From Bacteroidota bacterium (GTDB lineage Bacteria > Bacteroidota > Ignavibacteria > Ignavibacteriales > Ignavibacteriaceae): DNA of 63,307 nt. Location of the stretch: the NCBI GenBank assembly GCA_022708025.1, contig JAKIZM010000011.1, positions 1 through 63,307 of the forward strand. Direction: 5' to 3'. The notes below the pieces were generated by a model that saw nothing but the letters and a program-made list of their open reading frames with translations, had not been told where the DNA came from and ran no database searches. Shown piece by piece: positions 34,852-44,995 of this stretch (position 1 is the first letter of the stretch; every line of letters starts with the position of its first letter). Both the position numbers and the translations under genes were made by a program.

Positions 34852-36129
34852 TTATCTTTCGATTTGTATTCCGAGCCAATCTTCCAATCGCGAATAAATT
34901 ATTTCCTGATCTTTCTTAGAAAAACTTTTTATTCTTGAACCGTGTGAACCATTCGGACAGACCATCTTAATTGAATTAGATTTTCCGGTTAAGCAAACAC
35001 CAGTAGAAGTCCAGGGATCATTTCCACCATAGATATAAATAAAATTTTTGCTTTTGTTGGAAGCCCAATCATTTATTTTCTTTAACAATCTTGGATCATA
35101 TTTTGGATTTGAATCCTTGGGAATAAAAAACGAAGTCTGACCATCAGCATATTTTATATATTCCTTAAATGGAGTTATATCATAAGCATAGTATCCAAAC
35201 TCAGTATAACATTGATAAAAGAAAGGATAAATACCGGTTATGCTTGCATCATCAAAATAAGTAACTCCGCCATAGTTTGATAATTCATCCCAGATTTCAT
35301 CGAAGGTTGAATTTTCATCCGGAATCTTCGAACAATCACCATCACCCCATTGCCAGTACGCAAAAGAAAATTCTAATACAGAATATTCATAAGCTTTTTC
35401 ATTACCAACAATATCATAAGTAAGTTTTTTATTTTCAGCATTTTTCAAAAACATCGGATAAAGTTCATCTCTCTTTTCAAAACATAGTTTTTGAAAATTA
35501 TAAACTTTTTCTCTGCACTCAGGAGTTGAAACTGACTTAATCCATTCATAAACCCGGTTATCATCAATTGAATAGTTTAACGGACCAACATAAGGGACAG
35601 CAACATCAACATCATCAGGAAAGAAGTAACTATGGAACATTACACAAGAGCCGCCTTTACTGATTCCCGTTGTAATCCATTTGCCGGAGTAATATTGTTT
35701 AAACAATTCAATTATTTTATGATGATCGTTAGCTGCCTGCTCAATTGTAAGATACTTCCAATCAAACGGTTCGGGAACAGATTCACCAAAATATCTATGT
35801 TCAACCATTATTTGATTACAATCTAATATTTTTGCCAACTCGGTTGGTCTGTTACCTACTGCGTAGCCATCAAGCTCAATAATCATTGGCTTATCTTTAT
35901 CAATATGTGATAAAAATATTTGTTCTTTAAACTTTGGTCCATCAGGATTGTTATGATCAATCGGCTGAGTAACAAATATTTCATACACCTCAGAATATTT
36001 ATCACTAACTATAGTATCTGCAATCTCTAAATCAGGTTGGCTTTTAAGCCAGGTTATTAAGTCAGAATCTTGTGCAAAGAGATTAAAGGAGATAAACAGA
36101 GCAATAAAAATTATGTTTAGCTTTTTCAT
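34852..36129 (-). CDS. Secreted serine peptidase, S28/S37 (tripeptidyl aminopeptidase) type
   Basis: 425-aa exported alpha/beta-hydrolase with a signal peptide ending LFAQ (residues 1-20). The nucleophile is S157 in TTGISKGGS. Earlier landmarks are FVTQPIDHNNP and VEHRYFGES, as in the S28/S37 clan SC peptidases that release tripeptides. Candidates for the Asp and His of the triad are in GGNDPWTSTG and NGSHGSR near the C-terminus. Likely involved in extracellular peptide use. I cannot separate S28 from S37 with confidence. Confidence 0.78.
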   Translation of the reverse strand: MKKLNIIFIALFISFNLFAQDSDLITWLKSQPDLEIADTIVSDKYSEVYEIFVTQPIDHNNPDGPKFKEQIFLSHIDKDKPMIIELDGYAVGNRPTELAKILDCNQIMVEHRYFGESVPEPFDWKYLTIEQAANDHHKIIELFKQYYSGKWITTGISKGGSCVMFHSYFFPDDVDVAVPYVGPLNYSIDDNRVYEWIKSVSTPECREKVYNFQKLCFEKRDELYPMFLKNAENKKLTYDIVGNEKAYEYSVLEFSFAYWQWGDGDCSKIPDENSTFDEIWDELSNYGGVTYFDDASITGIYPFFYQCYTEFGYYAYDITPFKEYIKYADGQTSFFIPKDSNPKYDPRLLKKINDWASNKSKNFIYIYGGNDPWTSTGVCLTGKSNSIKMVCPNGSHGSRIKSFSKKDQEIIYSRLEDWLGIQIER

Positions 36130-36147
36130 TTTCCCTCACAGATTTAA

Positions 36148-37593
36148 TTAATTATTTTGATTAAACTTAAATTTATTCAGACCATAATTTGAATTAGTAA
36201 TCCAGAGTACACCATTCTTATCAATTGCGGAGGAAGATATTAAATCCGAACTGATTAAAGAATTGTATTTATTATAAATTACCATATCATTACTTGCATT
36301 CAATTTCGCCAAACCTTCACTAGTCGATATCCATTTATTATTATACATATCTACACATATATGATTCATTGAGTTTATATGTGAGCCGATATACATATTA
36401 GTAAACTGTGAACCATTAAAATAAGAAACTCCATTTCGTAATGAGCCTGAATTTTTATGACAAAACCAAATATTTCCTGTCAAATCTTTTGCAACTGATG
36501 AGACAATCACTGTTGGATAATTATAAAATGATTGGGGATAATATTGAAAAGAACCATTGTTAAATTTAACAACTCCGTCGTTGGTTGCAATCCAGATATT
36601 ATCGTTATCTAATTCAATATCATTTACCCAGATTGATAATGAAGAATCATTGAATCTGTTCCACGCACTTCCGTCGTATTTATAAAGCCCGGAAGAAGCT
36701 CCAACCCAAAGTGTATTTTGCTGATCAACCTTTATAGAATAAATTTCATTAGATAATAAACCAGAATTGTTTTTGTTGTAAACTGTCCAGTTTGCTCCAT
36801 CAAATTTGCCAATTCCGTTTTGTGTTCCAACCCAAACATTATTTTGCTGATCTGTTTCAACTGTTAAGACCCTGTTACTTGGTATTCCGGAATTAGATGT
36901 ATTATAATTTACAAATTCCACTTCATCAAATTTTATTAATCCCTTATCAAGTGAGCCAATCCACTTTGTCCCAAAATTATCAATTGCAATACTGCTAAGA
37001 GTATTGCTTGCTATTCCTGAATTTGAAACCTGATAATCAACCCACACAGAAGTATCCTGCAAGGATTTTGAATAGGAACTTGTTTGATTGCTCGTTATTG
37101 TAACATCAAATGTTATTGAGCGGAATTGAGGATATGTTAGTTTTACATTATACTCGCCGGGTAATAAATGAGAGAAAGTATAAGGAGTAACCCGTTGAGT
37201 TAATGAATCGTTTATATAAATTGAAGCTCCGGCAGGAATACTGAATATATACAGTTTCCCAAGCATAGCTTCATTTTTTAAAAGATCAATATTAACCGAT
37301 AATTCCTGATCCTCCGCTAAATGGATTACAACTGAAGTATCCCTGAAATAATTTTTCTTTAATGTTATCTGATAATCACCAGGATTCATAAATAATATAC
37401 TATCCGGAGTTATTGAGCCGGTATTCCTGTTATTTAAATAAATTAAAAATCCTGATGGATCAGAATTGACAATTATCTTTCCTTTAGACGGCTGCGGTTC
37501 ATCCGGATTGACAGATACATCTTTATCACATCCCGATAGCAGTATCAAAACTAAAACAGATAATAAAAAATCTCTTAATCGATTTAACAGCAT
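36148..37593 (-). CDS. PEGA-domain lipoprotein with two-component-regulator propeller
   Basis: 481-aa lipoprotein with lipobox LSGC (Cys about residue 22). Two PEGA domains follow (about 38-110 and 112-180; GKIIVNSDPSGFLIYLNN, GKLYIFSIPAGASIYIND). The rest is a beta-propeller of repeats such as NNVWVGTQNGIGKFDG and NTLWVGASSGLYKYDG, the Reg_prop blades seen in sensor domains. There is no kinase or sorting domain, so it is a surface or periplasmic binding protein rather than a signalling protein by itself. It follows the DUF4249 gene by 7 bp as the last gene of the TonB operon. Confidence 0.85.
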   Translation of the reverse strand: MLLNRLRDFLLSVLVLILLSGCDKDVSVNPDEPQPSKGKIIVNSDPSGFLIYLNNRNTGSITPDSILFMNPGDYQITLKKNYFRDTSVVIHLAEDQELSVNIDLLKNEAMLGKLYIFSIPAGASIYINDSLTQRVTPYTFSHLLPGEYNVKLTYPQFRSITFDVTITSNQTSSYSKSLQDTSVWVDYQVSNSGIASNTLSSIAIDNFGTKWIGSLDKGLIKFDEVEFVNYNTSNSGIPSNRVLTVETDQQNNVWVGTQNGIGKFDGANWTVYNKNNSGLLSNEIYSIKVDQQNTLWVGASSGLYKYDGSAWNRFNDSSLSIWVNDIELDNDNIWIATNDGVVKFNNGSFQYYPQSFYNYPTVIVSSVAKDLTGNIWFCHKNSGSLRNGVSYFNGSQFTNMYIGSHINSMNHICVDMYNNKWISTSEGLAKLNASNDMVIYNKYNSLISSDLISSSAIDKNGVLWITNSNYGLNKFKFNQNN

Positions 37594-37600
37594 AATTAAT

Positions 37601-38560
37601 TTACTTTAGATCAAAAATAAAATTAAACTTAAAGCTTCTTATATAACTTTCAATAAACTTCAGTTTAGAATAATCAGTCTTAATCAGCGATCCGAAAATT
37701 CCAAGTCCGCCATTAATATTTGAATAATCACCTTCATCAAATCTTACGGAAAAATTATCTATTGTGCTCGAAGATATTGAAATATAACGCGATAGTTCAA
37801 TATCAAATGTCAGTAATTCCAAAACAAGATTTTGATGAATACTTAATTTAACAGGACTTGATAGCGAATCAGATATTGACTGCAAATACCAACTGATAGC
37901 ATCAAGATTATAAACCACAGAATTATTCCTGGAAGCTTTCGGATAAACAGGATATTTTTCCCCATTACTAATCGAAACTGAACTTGGTAATTCTTTATAA
38001 AATATTTTGTTTATTCCGTTTTCAACAAATTCACATTTCATTTTTAATCTGGGTTGATAATAATTCTGCATACCTGCAGGTATCCAATAAACCTGAACAA
38101 CATTTTTCCCAATCGGCGGAATTATTACTTCGCTGGTATTTTTAAACTCAGTTTTAGCGGGAGTTTCTGAAACTGCTTTAAGCCTTTTACCGTTAGAAAG
38201 CAAAGCTTCAATTTCAATTGCTTTTTCTGTTGTTATAGAAAAATCCTTAGTATAGTAACATTGAATTGTATCTGCTCCGTTATCGGAAGTTAAAACCGTA
38301 TCTCTTAATCTGAAAACAGAATTGCCATACCAGATTCTTACATCAGCATTTTTTTCAAAAAGCATTTTATGATTTGTGAAGTTATTATCTTCGTTAAGAT
38401 AATTTTTTGTTATGGTTGCAATCTGTAAAGTTGTATCGGATCTTAATATACTAACTAATGAATATTTTTCTTTGAAATCCGTGTATGGATTAAAGGAATC
38501 ATCGCAGCCAGAAAATGATAAAAGGATATTAATAAAAATTATTATTCGTAAATATTTCAT
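37601..38560 (-). CDS. DUF4249 lipoprotein, TonB receptor partner
   Basis: 319-aa lipoprotein with lipobox FSGC followed by DDSFNPY, and the early YSLVSILRSDTTLQIATI and VRIWYGNSVFRLRD stretches of the DUF4249 family. DUF4249 proteins are nearly always encoded beside a TonB-dependent receptor and are thought to cap or assist it. Here the start overlaps the receptor stop by 4 bp, so translation is coupled. Substrate is unknown. Confidence 0.85.
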   Translation of the reverse strand: MKYLRIIIFINILLSFSGCDDSFNPYTDFKEKYSLVSILRSDTTLQIATITKNYLNEDNNFTNHKMLFEKNADVRIWYGNSVFRLRDTVLTSDNGADTIQCYYTKDFSITTEKAIEIEALLSNGKRLKAVSETPAKTEFKNTSEVIIPPIGKNVVQVYWIPAGMQNYYQPRLKMKCEFVENGINKIFYKELPSSVSISNGEKYPVYPKASRNNSVVYNLDAISWYLQSISDSLSSPVKLSIHQNLVLELLTFDIELSRYISISSSTIDNFSVRFDEGDYSNINGGLGIFGSLIKTDYSKLKFIESYIRSFKFNFIFDLK

Positions 38561-40797
38561 ATCTCGATCTTCACAGTTCCGGTTAATAAAAACGGAAGCA
38601 TATTTACTCTTCTTCCCGTATCGCGTTCGTAATAAAATATATTTTTTCTGTTATAAACATTAATTGCATCAATGCTTATTGTAATTAAGGATGATGCTAT
38701 CGAAATCTTTTTTGATAAACTTAAGTCCAATCTGTGGTAAGACGGCAGTCTGCCAAGATTTTTATCGGCAAGAATCAGATATGGAATATAATTGGAACTG
38801 CCGGGAATTATCTCAAACGGATTTGTAACATTGTATTTATCGTAGTAAGAAATTATTTCCGTAAACGGTAAACCAGAGTAAACCGACCAGATGGAAGTAA
38901 AATTCCAACCAGCACCAGGATTATAACTAAACATTAAATTACCGGCGTGTCTTGTATCGTATTTTGGATAATAAATATAGCCGTCAATTTCTTTATAAGC
39001 CCAGCTTAAGGAATAAGTTGCCGATAAGTTAAAATTTGTTTCAGTTAAATCGTAAGAAAATTCCCATCCATAAGATTCCTGGCTGCCTTCAATCAAATCA
39101 GGATCAAAGTCAAAATATTTTTTATCATTTAATATCGGAGTATTGTCCGAAGTGCGTCTGTAAGCTTCTATCTGAATATTTGAGTTGGAAGAAAAATTAT
39201 ATTGTATTCCTCCTGAAAAACTGTAACCAACAGCAGGATTGAGATAATCGGGAATTATTATCCAGGGATCAAACACAGAAATAATTTCGTCTTCATCGGA
39301 AATTGTTGTCATCTCCTGCAGATACATTCCTGCAGAGCCTTTGATAATTAAATCTCCGAAAGGATTATAAGTAAGACTGACTCTTGGTTCCAATATGCCT
39401 GATGAATTTGTATTTAATCCCGAAATATTAATCCTTGATCCGATATCAAGACCGAAATTATCGAATCTTAACAATTTATATTTTCCATAAGCACTTATGT
39501 TACCGGTAAATCTGGAGATATCTGATTCTATTCCGCTTCTGTTTTCCAAACGCAATTCTGCATCCATAAGTTTTATTAAAAGTCCTGCATCAAGCTGATC
39601 TTTACTGCTGAACACTGCATTTAAATCGAAAGATATAGTAACATCATTAAGATTGTTAACAAGAGGTTTTAAATTACTTCCGTTAGGAATTATCTTTCCT
39701 TCAAATTTGCTTAAAGAAATACCAAGTCTGGAGAATACAGGAGCATCATAAACCTGAAGCCATTCAAATCCCAATAAATTATTTTTCCAAGAGTAAGATT
39801 CCCTTAAAGGATCTGAATATTTTATTTTGTCATCGGTTAAAAATGTAAATAAGCTGAACTTTGCATTGTTAAAAACATCAGGACTCGAATAATTCAATTT
39901 TGCAGCTATATCATAAAAATTAACCGGAACAGTTTTCTGATCTAAAAAATTTTTCAGAATTTTATCCGAATAACTGAATCTTCCGGAAAGCATAAAAGAA
40001 CCATTTGGGATCGGTCCTTGAATCATTCCTTTGCCGGTTAAAAAACTTGCACTTGCTGATGCATTAAAAGCATTTTTGTTACCGTCTTTTGTAATAACAT
40101 TAAGAATAGAAGAAAGTCTGCCCGAATATTCGGAAGTAAATCCTCCTTTAAAAAACTCAATTGAATTTATCATATCAGGTTCAATAGAACTGAACAAACC
40201 AAGCGAATGAAAAGGAGCGTATAAAGTAATTCCGTTTAGTAAAACAAGATTTTGATCACTGCTTCCGCCGCGCACATAATATCTTGCTGAAATATCTCCC
40301 GTTGAACTGACTCCCGGAAGATATTGGAGAGTTCTCATAACATCAGTTTCAACTCCTTTAGGAATTACTTCAAGCTGTCTCATAGAAATAACTTCAAGTC
40401 CAAGATCAGTTACATTTTTATCAATGTATTTTTCTCCGATTTTTTCTACCGTATTTAATTCAATATTTAATGGGCTGAGAGGAATTTTAAGATCCAATAG
40501 TTCATCAGGTTTTAACCGAAAGGTAATTTTTTTTGTTTTATATCCCATGTAGGATACAATTACAGTCATTTCGGTATTGACGGGAAGTTTGTTCAGTATA
40601 AACATTCCGCGCTTATCAGTAGCGGCGCCAATTCTTAATTCTTCGATAACCACATTACTGAACGCAAGTGCTTCACCATTTGATGAATCAGTAACAACGC
40701 CGCGAAGTCTGCCAAATTCCTGAGCGTTTGTATTAATACAAAAGATAAAAAAGGATATCAGAAATATCTGAATGGTGAAGAAGAAAATGTTCCGCAA
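38557..40797 (-). CDS. TonB-dependent receptor with CarboxypepD_reg-like N-terminal domain
   Basis: 746-aa outer-membrane transporter. Signal peptide (1-25), a carboxypeptidase-regulatory-like domain (GRLRGVVTDSSNGEALAFSN, about 28-110), plug domain (LQYLPGVSSTGDISARYYVRGG, about 130-235) and a beta-barrel to the end. The barrel finishes with the aromatic-rich C-terminus expected of outer-membrane proteins. First gene of a three-gene operon with the DUF4249 and PEGA-propeller lipoproteins. It is not a SusC/SusD pair: there is no SusD and the barrel is shorter than in SusC. The 221 bp upstream to the AbiE remnant holds its promoter and no other feature I recognise. Confidence 0.92.
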   Translation of the reverse strand: MRNIFFFTIQIFLISFFIFCINTNAQEFGRLRGVVTDSSNGEALAFSNVVIEELRIGAATDKRGMFILNKLPVNTEMTVIVSYMGYKTKKITFRLKPDELLDLKIPLSPLNIELNTVEKIGEKYIDKNVTDLGLEVISMRQLEVIPKGVETDVMRTLQYLPGVSSTGDISARYYVRGGSSDQNLVLLNGITLYAPFHSLGLFSSIEPDMINSIEFFKGGFTSEYSGRLSSILNVITKDGNKNAFNASASASFLTGKGMIQGPIPNGSFMLSGRFSYSDKILKNFLDQKTVPVNFYDIAAKLNYSSPDVFNNAKFSLFTFLTDDKIKYSDPLRESYSWKNNLLGFEWLQVYDAPVFSRLGISLSKFEGKIIPNGSNLKPLVNNLNDVTISFDLNAVFSSKDQLDAGLLIKLMDAELRLENRSGIESDISRFTGNISAYGKYKLLRFDNFGLDIGSRINISGLNTNSSGILEPRVSLTYNPFGDLIIKGSAGMYLQEMTTISDEDEIISVFDPWIIIPDYLNPAVGYSFSGGIQYNFSSNSNIQIEAYRRTSDNTPILNDKKYFDFDPDLIEGSQESYGWEFSYDLTETNFNLSATYSLSWAYKEIDGYIYYPKYDTRHAGNLMFSYNPGAGWNFTSIWSVYSGLPFTEIISYYDKYNVTNPFEIIPGSSNYIPYLILADKNLGRLPSYHRLDLSLSKKISIASSLITISIDAINVYNRKNIFYYERDTGRRVNMLPFLLTGTVKIEI

Positions 40798-41018
40798 TGT
40801 TGTCCAGTATATAATTGATAAAAAAATGCAGAACTAATATAAAGTAATGGGTTTTTATTTTATATACTTTTTTATTGGACTTTTTGCTTTTTACAAAAAA
40901 TCTATTCTATAAGTATTAAGTATAGTGTATTGCTATTACAGATTGGTTTGTGTCTCTCCGGTTAAAATATCACCTGAACAATAATTTGAATAACCGGTTT
41001 TTGTATTTAAAACCATTA

Positions 41019-41792
41019 CTAAAATCTTTTCTCTATGTATTCTGTAAATAAAGTAATCTTATTACTATCAACTGGATTTATTAAAAATACTTCAACATCT
41101 TTTGTCAGATTTTTAAAAGAGACTGAGCCACACTTAGCCAATAATTTTTTCTTTAATTCCAAAGGAGATTTTATTTTAAGCTTCTGATTTAATTAATCAT
41201 AATTTGGCTCGTGTTTAGAAAGCAGAAAAACCACATCAAAAAAATCTCTGCCCTTTAAAGTTTTCCTGTTAAATATAGCATAAATCTTTTGCGATAAAAT
41301 TATGTCCGGAGGTGTTGTTTGTATTTGTGTAAATACATCAAACTTATTTAAGATGTGCTTTTCAGGTTGATAATTAAAATGCTGCGGTTCAATATCAAGC
41401 TGTATAAGAACTTTTTCTTCTTTATAACCTGATAATTTATTTTCGAATAAAATTTCAGGCAACCTGATATAACATCGATAGGCACCTTTATACACATTTT
41501 TGATTTCAACCTTTGTTCCTTCAAGCTCAAGCTTTTTCTTTACTAATTGACTGATCTTATCAAAATCTCCCTGGCTTAACCCAACATTATCGAAATCAAG
41601 ATATTCAGAAAACCTTTGATTATTATGCACAATTCTTAAACAGGTTCCGCCAAGAAAATAAAGCTTAGCACCAAAAGAAGAATCATAAATTATTTGCAAA
41701 ATCTTATACTGCAAATACTCACGAAATATATTTCTTTTAAATACCTGCTCTTTAGGAGGAAAATATTTTTCAATTTCTGTAAGGTTAAACAT
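41019..41792 (-). pseudogene. AbiEii-type nucleotidyltransferase toxin with internal stop
   Basis: Toxin half of a type IV AbiE system. From ATG 41792 the frame runs 199 codons to a TAA at 41193-41195, in HEPNYD-stop. The same frame then continues for 57 more codons (LNQKLKIKSPLELKKKL..., KDVEVFLINP) to a TAG at 41019-41021. This tail looks like the normal AbiEii C-terminus, so the TAA appears to be a nonsense mutation. The nucleotidyltransferase motif is also altered: GGTCLRIVHNNQRFSEYLDF, where families usually have SEDLDF. The ATG overlaps the antitoxin 3' end by 8 bp. Confidence 0.75.
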
Positions 41793-42402
41793 TTGAAATA
41801 TAATCAATAAAGTTATTTATTCTTTTACTTAAAGATTTATTGGAAAACATTTGAAGATAACGCATAAATTTTTTATTACTGTAATTCTCAAAAAATTCCG
41901 ATGAGTTAAAACGCAGTTCTTTAAAATCTGCTTTTGTTTTAATGTGCGGATTTAAATAAAAATAATCCAACAGTGTTTTTTCAATATCAGCTATTTTATA
42001 TGTATAGTCTTTGTATTTACTTGCTTTATACCCGAAGAATAATTCTGACTTAATTTTTCTGTATTGAAAGTTTGAGATACCGGAGTTAAAAAGATATGTG
42101 CGTTTGGATGATACAGCGGTTATTGTATAAACATTTTCCGGTATAAGATTATAGTATCTTAAAGCTGATTCCAATGAAATATAAGATGGTTGATAAATTC
42201 GATTGGAAATTAAATATAAAATTTCTTCATTTAATTCTGTATCACTAAATATGTAGTATTTATCAACTATCTTTTTTAAGTAACCTTTCTTCTGCCATTC
42301 AACTAATCTCTGACGATGAAAGTCAGGTTCAATTTTAATAATATCGTTAACTGAAAAAACAGGATAGTCTTTAAGCAAGCTTTTTAATGATAAAATTGTC
42401 AT
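41785..42402 (-). CDS. AbiEi-like antitoxin
   Basis: 205-aa protein of the AbiEi antitoxin type: an N-terminal winged-helix-like region (VFSVNDIIKIEPDFHRQRLVEWQKKGYLKKI) and a C-terminal domain with SYISLESALRYYNLIPE, TYKIADIEKTLLDYFYL. In AbiE systems this protein represses its own operon and offsets the nucleotidyltransferase toxin. It is intact while the toxin gene downstream is disrupted. There is no restriction or prophage gene beside it. Confidence 0.8.
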   Translation of the reverse strand: MTILSLKSLLKDYPVFSVNDIIKIEPDFHRQRLVEWQKKGYLKKIVDKYYIFSDTELNEEILYLISNRIYQPSYISLESALRYYNLIPENVYTITAVSSKRTYLFNSGISNFQYRKIKSELFFGYKASKYKDYTYKIADIEKTLLDYFYLNPHIKTKADFKELRFNSSEFFENYSNKKFMRYLQMFSNKSLSKRINNFIDYISNV

Positions 42403-42553
42403 TTTATTTCGCCATTTTACGTTTTATAGGAATATTACGAAACAAGAGTAAGCAAGGTTCTGTTAAAATCAAAGGGATAATTTAAAATTGTATAAGGTTT
42501 TCGAACTGACACAAATTATTTTTTTAATTATGCACTAAAGGAAAATACAGAAG

Positions 42554-43207
42554 TTACATTGTATTGTTATGTGTTTCTGTAAACTTATATTTGTCATCTG
42601 CAAACCCAAAGTTGATGCTTCTTCCGTTTAGTATCATTCCCCAAGGGTCATAGTCACCGTAACTCACTATTTCGCCTAAAGTATCTACAACTACTCTTAT
42701 GCTGCGAAGATGATCTTTAATAACAAAATAAGTCGCAGTTGCATCTTTGAAAGCGATTAAACCTGTAGGACCATAAATATAAATCTTGTCATTCAATACT
42801 GAGTTTAAATTTATCTTTTCTGTTATCGGGTAATTGTTATTACCTCTGATATAAAGATTGGAATTTCTTGTTGTTCCTTGTTTTTCATTTTTCAATATAC
42901 GCTCATTGTCCGCTGTGTATTGGAAATTTACTGTATGAGTCGGTGTTCCTGTAACTGTTATACTCTTTGTCATCTGTGTAAATGGGTCATAAACAATAGG
43001 ATTTAGTCCTTTTGGTAATGATGCAGTTATGTTTGCGTTGGCATCATACAGATAATCATTTCCGCTTCCGTCTGTGTTCTTTATTCTATTGGTTCCATCG
43101 TAGTAAGCATAAGTTTTTGTAACTCCGCCTTTCGTTATTTGAGAAATATTTCCGTTAAGATCATAATTGATGTTAGAAATATTAGTAACATCACGTTTTT
43201 CAGACCT
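42554..43207 (-). pseudogene. Orphan RHS/YD-repeat fragment
   Basis: An open frame of 218 codons with no start codon at its beginning: it follows the TAA of the lipoprotein gene directly and in the same frame. It encodes YD-type repeats (NINYDLNGNISQITKGG, DYLYDANANITASLPKG) leading to an RHS core (GDYDPWGMILNGRS). It breaks off at KYKFTETHNNTM, just where the conserved core would continue, with no toxin tip. The first internal ATG (42973) would give 139 aa. Best read as a displaced remnant of an rhs gene. Confidence 0.75.
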
Positions 43208-43780
43208 TTAATCTAAATTTAATTGAACTTCTTTTATTTCTTGCTTATCTAAAGTTATGGAATAATTATAATGCTGCTTTTGTATCAAGACACTATTTTT
43301 CTGATTTTTAGGAACTGCTATAATTGACCCTACATAGTGAATTCCAACATTACAACAACTGTTACTAAAGATTACTTCAGGTACTCTACCTTCTATGGAA
43401 ATATTGGACAGAGTTAAACTATCAGGGGTTGTAAAATTGTAATTCAAATTACTTATAGTTATGGTGTCGTTGTTGTCATTCATAATATTGATTCTAATAT
43501 TCTCAACATTAAACTCAATATTTGTAAAGTTCACTTCTAAAAATTGATTATAAAATAATTTTTCAGCGTTATAACTTTTAGTCAAAGTTAAAATCTTAAA
43601 ATATGTCGTATCTTCAACCTCATAAAAATTTTTCTGAGCATTTATAATATGAACACAAATTCCTATAATATCTAAAATTGGAAGGTGGTTTTTATTTTCA
43701 TTATAGAATTTTGAGTTACTGCTACAACCATTTACAAAACAGTAGATTAGAAAAGTTGTTATTAAGATGTTTTTCCTCAT
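43208..43780 (-). CDS. Lipoprotein behind the RHS tip, possible immunity protein
   Basis: 190-aa protein with signal peptide and lipobox VNGC (Cys about 19). The rest is asparagine- and isoleucine-rich with predicted beta strands, and includes a vicinal SNSCCNVG. No family recognised. It lies 7 bp downstream of the RHS tip gene, the usual place of an rhs immunity gene; a lipidated immunity protein would fit a toxin acting in the periplasm or envelope. That role is inference from position only. Confidence 0.55.
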   Translation of the reverse strand: MRKNILITTFLIYCFVNGCSSNSKFYNENKNHLPILDIIGICVHIINAQKNFYEVEDTTYFKILTLTKSYNAEKLFYNQFLEVNFTNIEFNVENIRINIMNDNNDTITISNLNYNFTTPDSLTLSNISIEGRVPEVIFSNSCCNVGIHYVGSIIAVPKNQKNSVLIQKQHYNYSITLDKQEIKEVQLNLD

Positions 43781-43787
43781 AACTACA

Positions 43788-44948
43788 TTACCTCCAATAT
43801 CCTAAATAGTTGAAGAAATAATTATTAAAAGTATTTACATTACTCCAAACAGGTATTCCTGATTGAGACCATCCATAACCAAGTTCTGACCTAATAGTAA
43901 ATCCCTGAGCATATATTGAAAGATCTATTCCCCAAGGAGGATAAATAAATCTGTGTGTCCCTTCAGCAACATTGATTGTTCCACTCACTCTAAAAAATTC
44001 TATACCATCGCCTGTTAAAGAAAAACTAAGATCTACTGATGGATTTGTAACCTCCTGAATCATTTCATCTGTGCCAAGAACTGACTTAATGTAATCTTTC
44101 AGTTTTGCTTCAACTATGTTTTTACTCCAAAGCGGTGAGGTGAAATATATAACATCATTAACTGCTGGGAACAATGCGCTTGTATTCAATCCATATTGCA
44201 AGTCACCAAAATCAAGATTGCCAGTTATGAGATGCGAGCCAACTTCATAAGCTGATGATCGAAATATATGTTTTGCTAAATGATGACCCATAGTATTGCC
44301 TAAGAAACTATTGGACATTTGTACATCAGCTAAACCACCCAAAAGTCCTCCACCTAGGCCAGCGATACCAGCATTTAATGATTGTTGCAAATCAATTCTA
44401 CCTGTATATCTTAATTGATTAGCTGTGTTTCCTGCAAAGCCACCAACAGCGCTACCAACTGTAGAACTGACTATTTGATATCCTGCACTAAGCTTATCAT
44501 CAAAGAATATACTCGCAGCTGCACCGCCAGTATTATAAGCGAGCCAACTTACACCCGCTGAAATTGCACCTGAAGTTAAAGCCTGGCGACCCCATTCTCC
44601 AGTTGAAATAGCATGGCTAAAATAACCATAAACAAAAGACGTAACTGCTACAAACAAATCGTCAAGTCCAAACCACCGTCCATTTTTGTCTTTGAAGATC
44701 ACCGGATTGTTGGCACAATAAGAAAATGGAGAGAAGCCCTGTGCACTAGGATCTACAGCATAAAAGATCCCAAGCTCATCATCATAGAGTCTTGCTCTAA
44801 AGTTATACAAACCGGTTTCGCTGTCAAACTCCTGCCCTGTAAAACGGTAATGCACATCTCCGTTTATTGATGAACGCATTAAACTGCCAAATGGAGAGTA
44901 GTCATAAGTTGTGTATTTGCTATATGTACTACTTTCAATTAAATCCAT
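43788..44948 (-). CDS. RHS-repeat core with variable C-terminal tip, N-terminally truncated
   Basis: 386-aa protein. The first ~75 residues are the conserved RHS core (YDYSPFGSLMRSS, RFTGQEFDSETGLYNFRARLYD, FYAVDP, SYCANNPVIFKDKNGRW). A glycine/alanine-rich hydrophobic pre-toxin region follows (about 90-215), then a unique C-terminus (about 270-386) that I cannot assign. The YD-repeat shell and export signal of a full rhs gene are missing: a stop codon lies six codons before the ATG. It is therefore a detached tip cassette rather than a complete polymorphic toxin. acs ends 47 bp upstream on the same strand. Confidence 0.75.
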   Translation of the reverse strand: MDLIESSTYSKYTTYDYSPFGSLMRSSINGDVHYRFTGQEFDSETGLYNFRARLYDDELGIFYAVDPSAQGFSPFSYCANNPVIFKDKNGRWFGLDDLFVAVTSFVYGYFSHAISTGEWGRQALTSGAISAGVSWLAYNTGGAAASIFFDDKLSAGYQIVSSTVGSAVGGFAGNTANQLRYTGRIDLQQSLNAGIAGLGGGLLGGLADVQMSNSFLGNTMGHHLAKHIFRSSAYEVGSHLITGNLDFGDLQYGLNTSALFPAVNDVIYFTSPLWSKNIVEAKLKDYIKSVLGTDEMIQEVTNPSVDLSFSLTGDGIEFFRVSGTINVAEGTHRFIYPPWGIDLSIYAQGFTIRSELGYGWSQSGIPVWSNVNTFNNYFFNYLGYWR

Positions 44949-44995
44949 TACAAAAGTAAAACCTTATGTTCAGTTAAATGATTATTGACTAAAAA

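Noticed and set aside
38557..40797. SusC-type polysaccharide utilisation locus
   Set aside because: No SusD-like gene, and the receptor is shorter than SusC. The partner is DUF4249.
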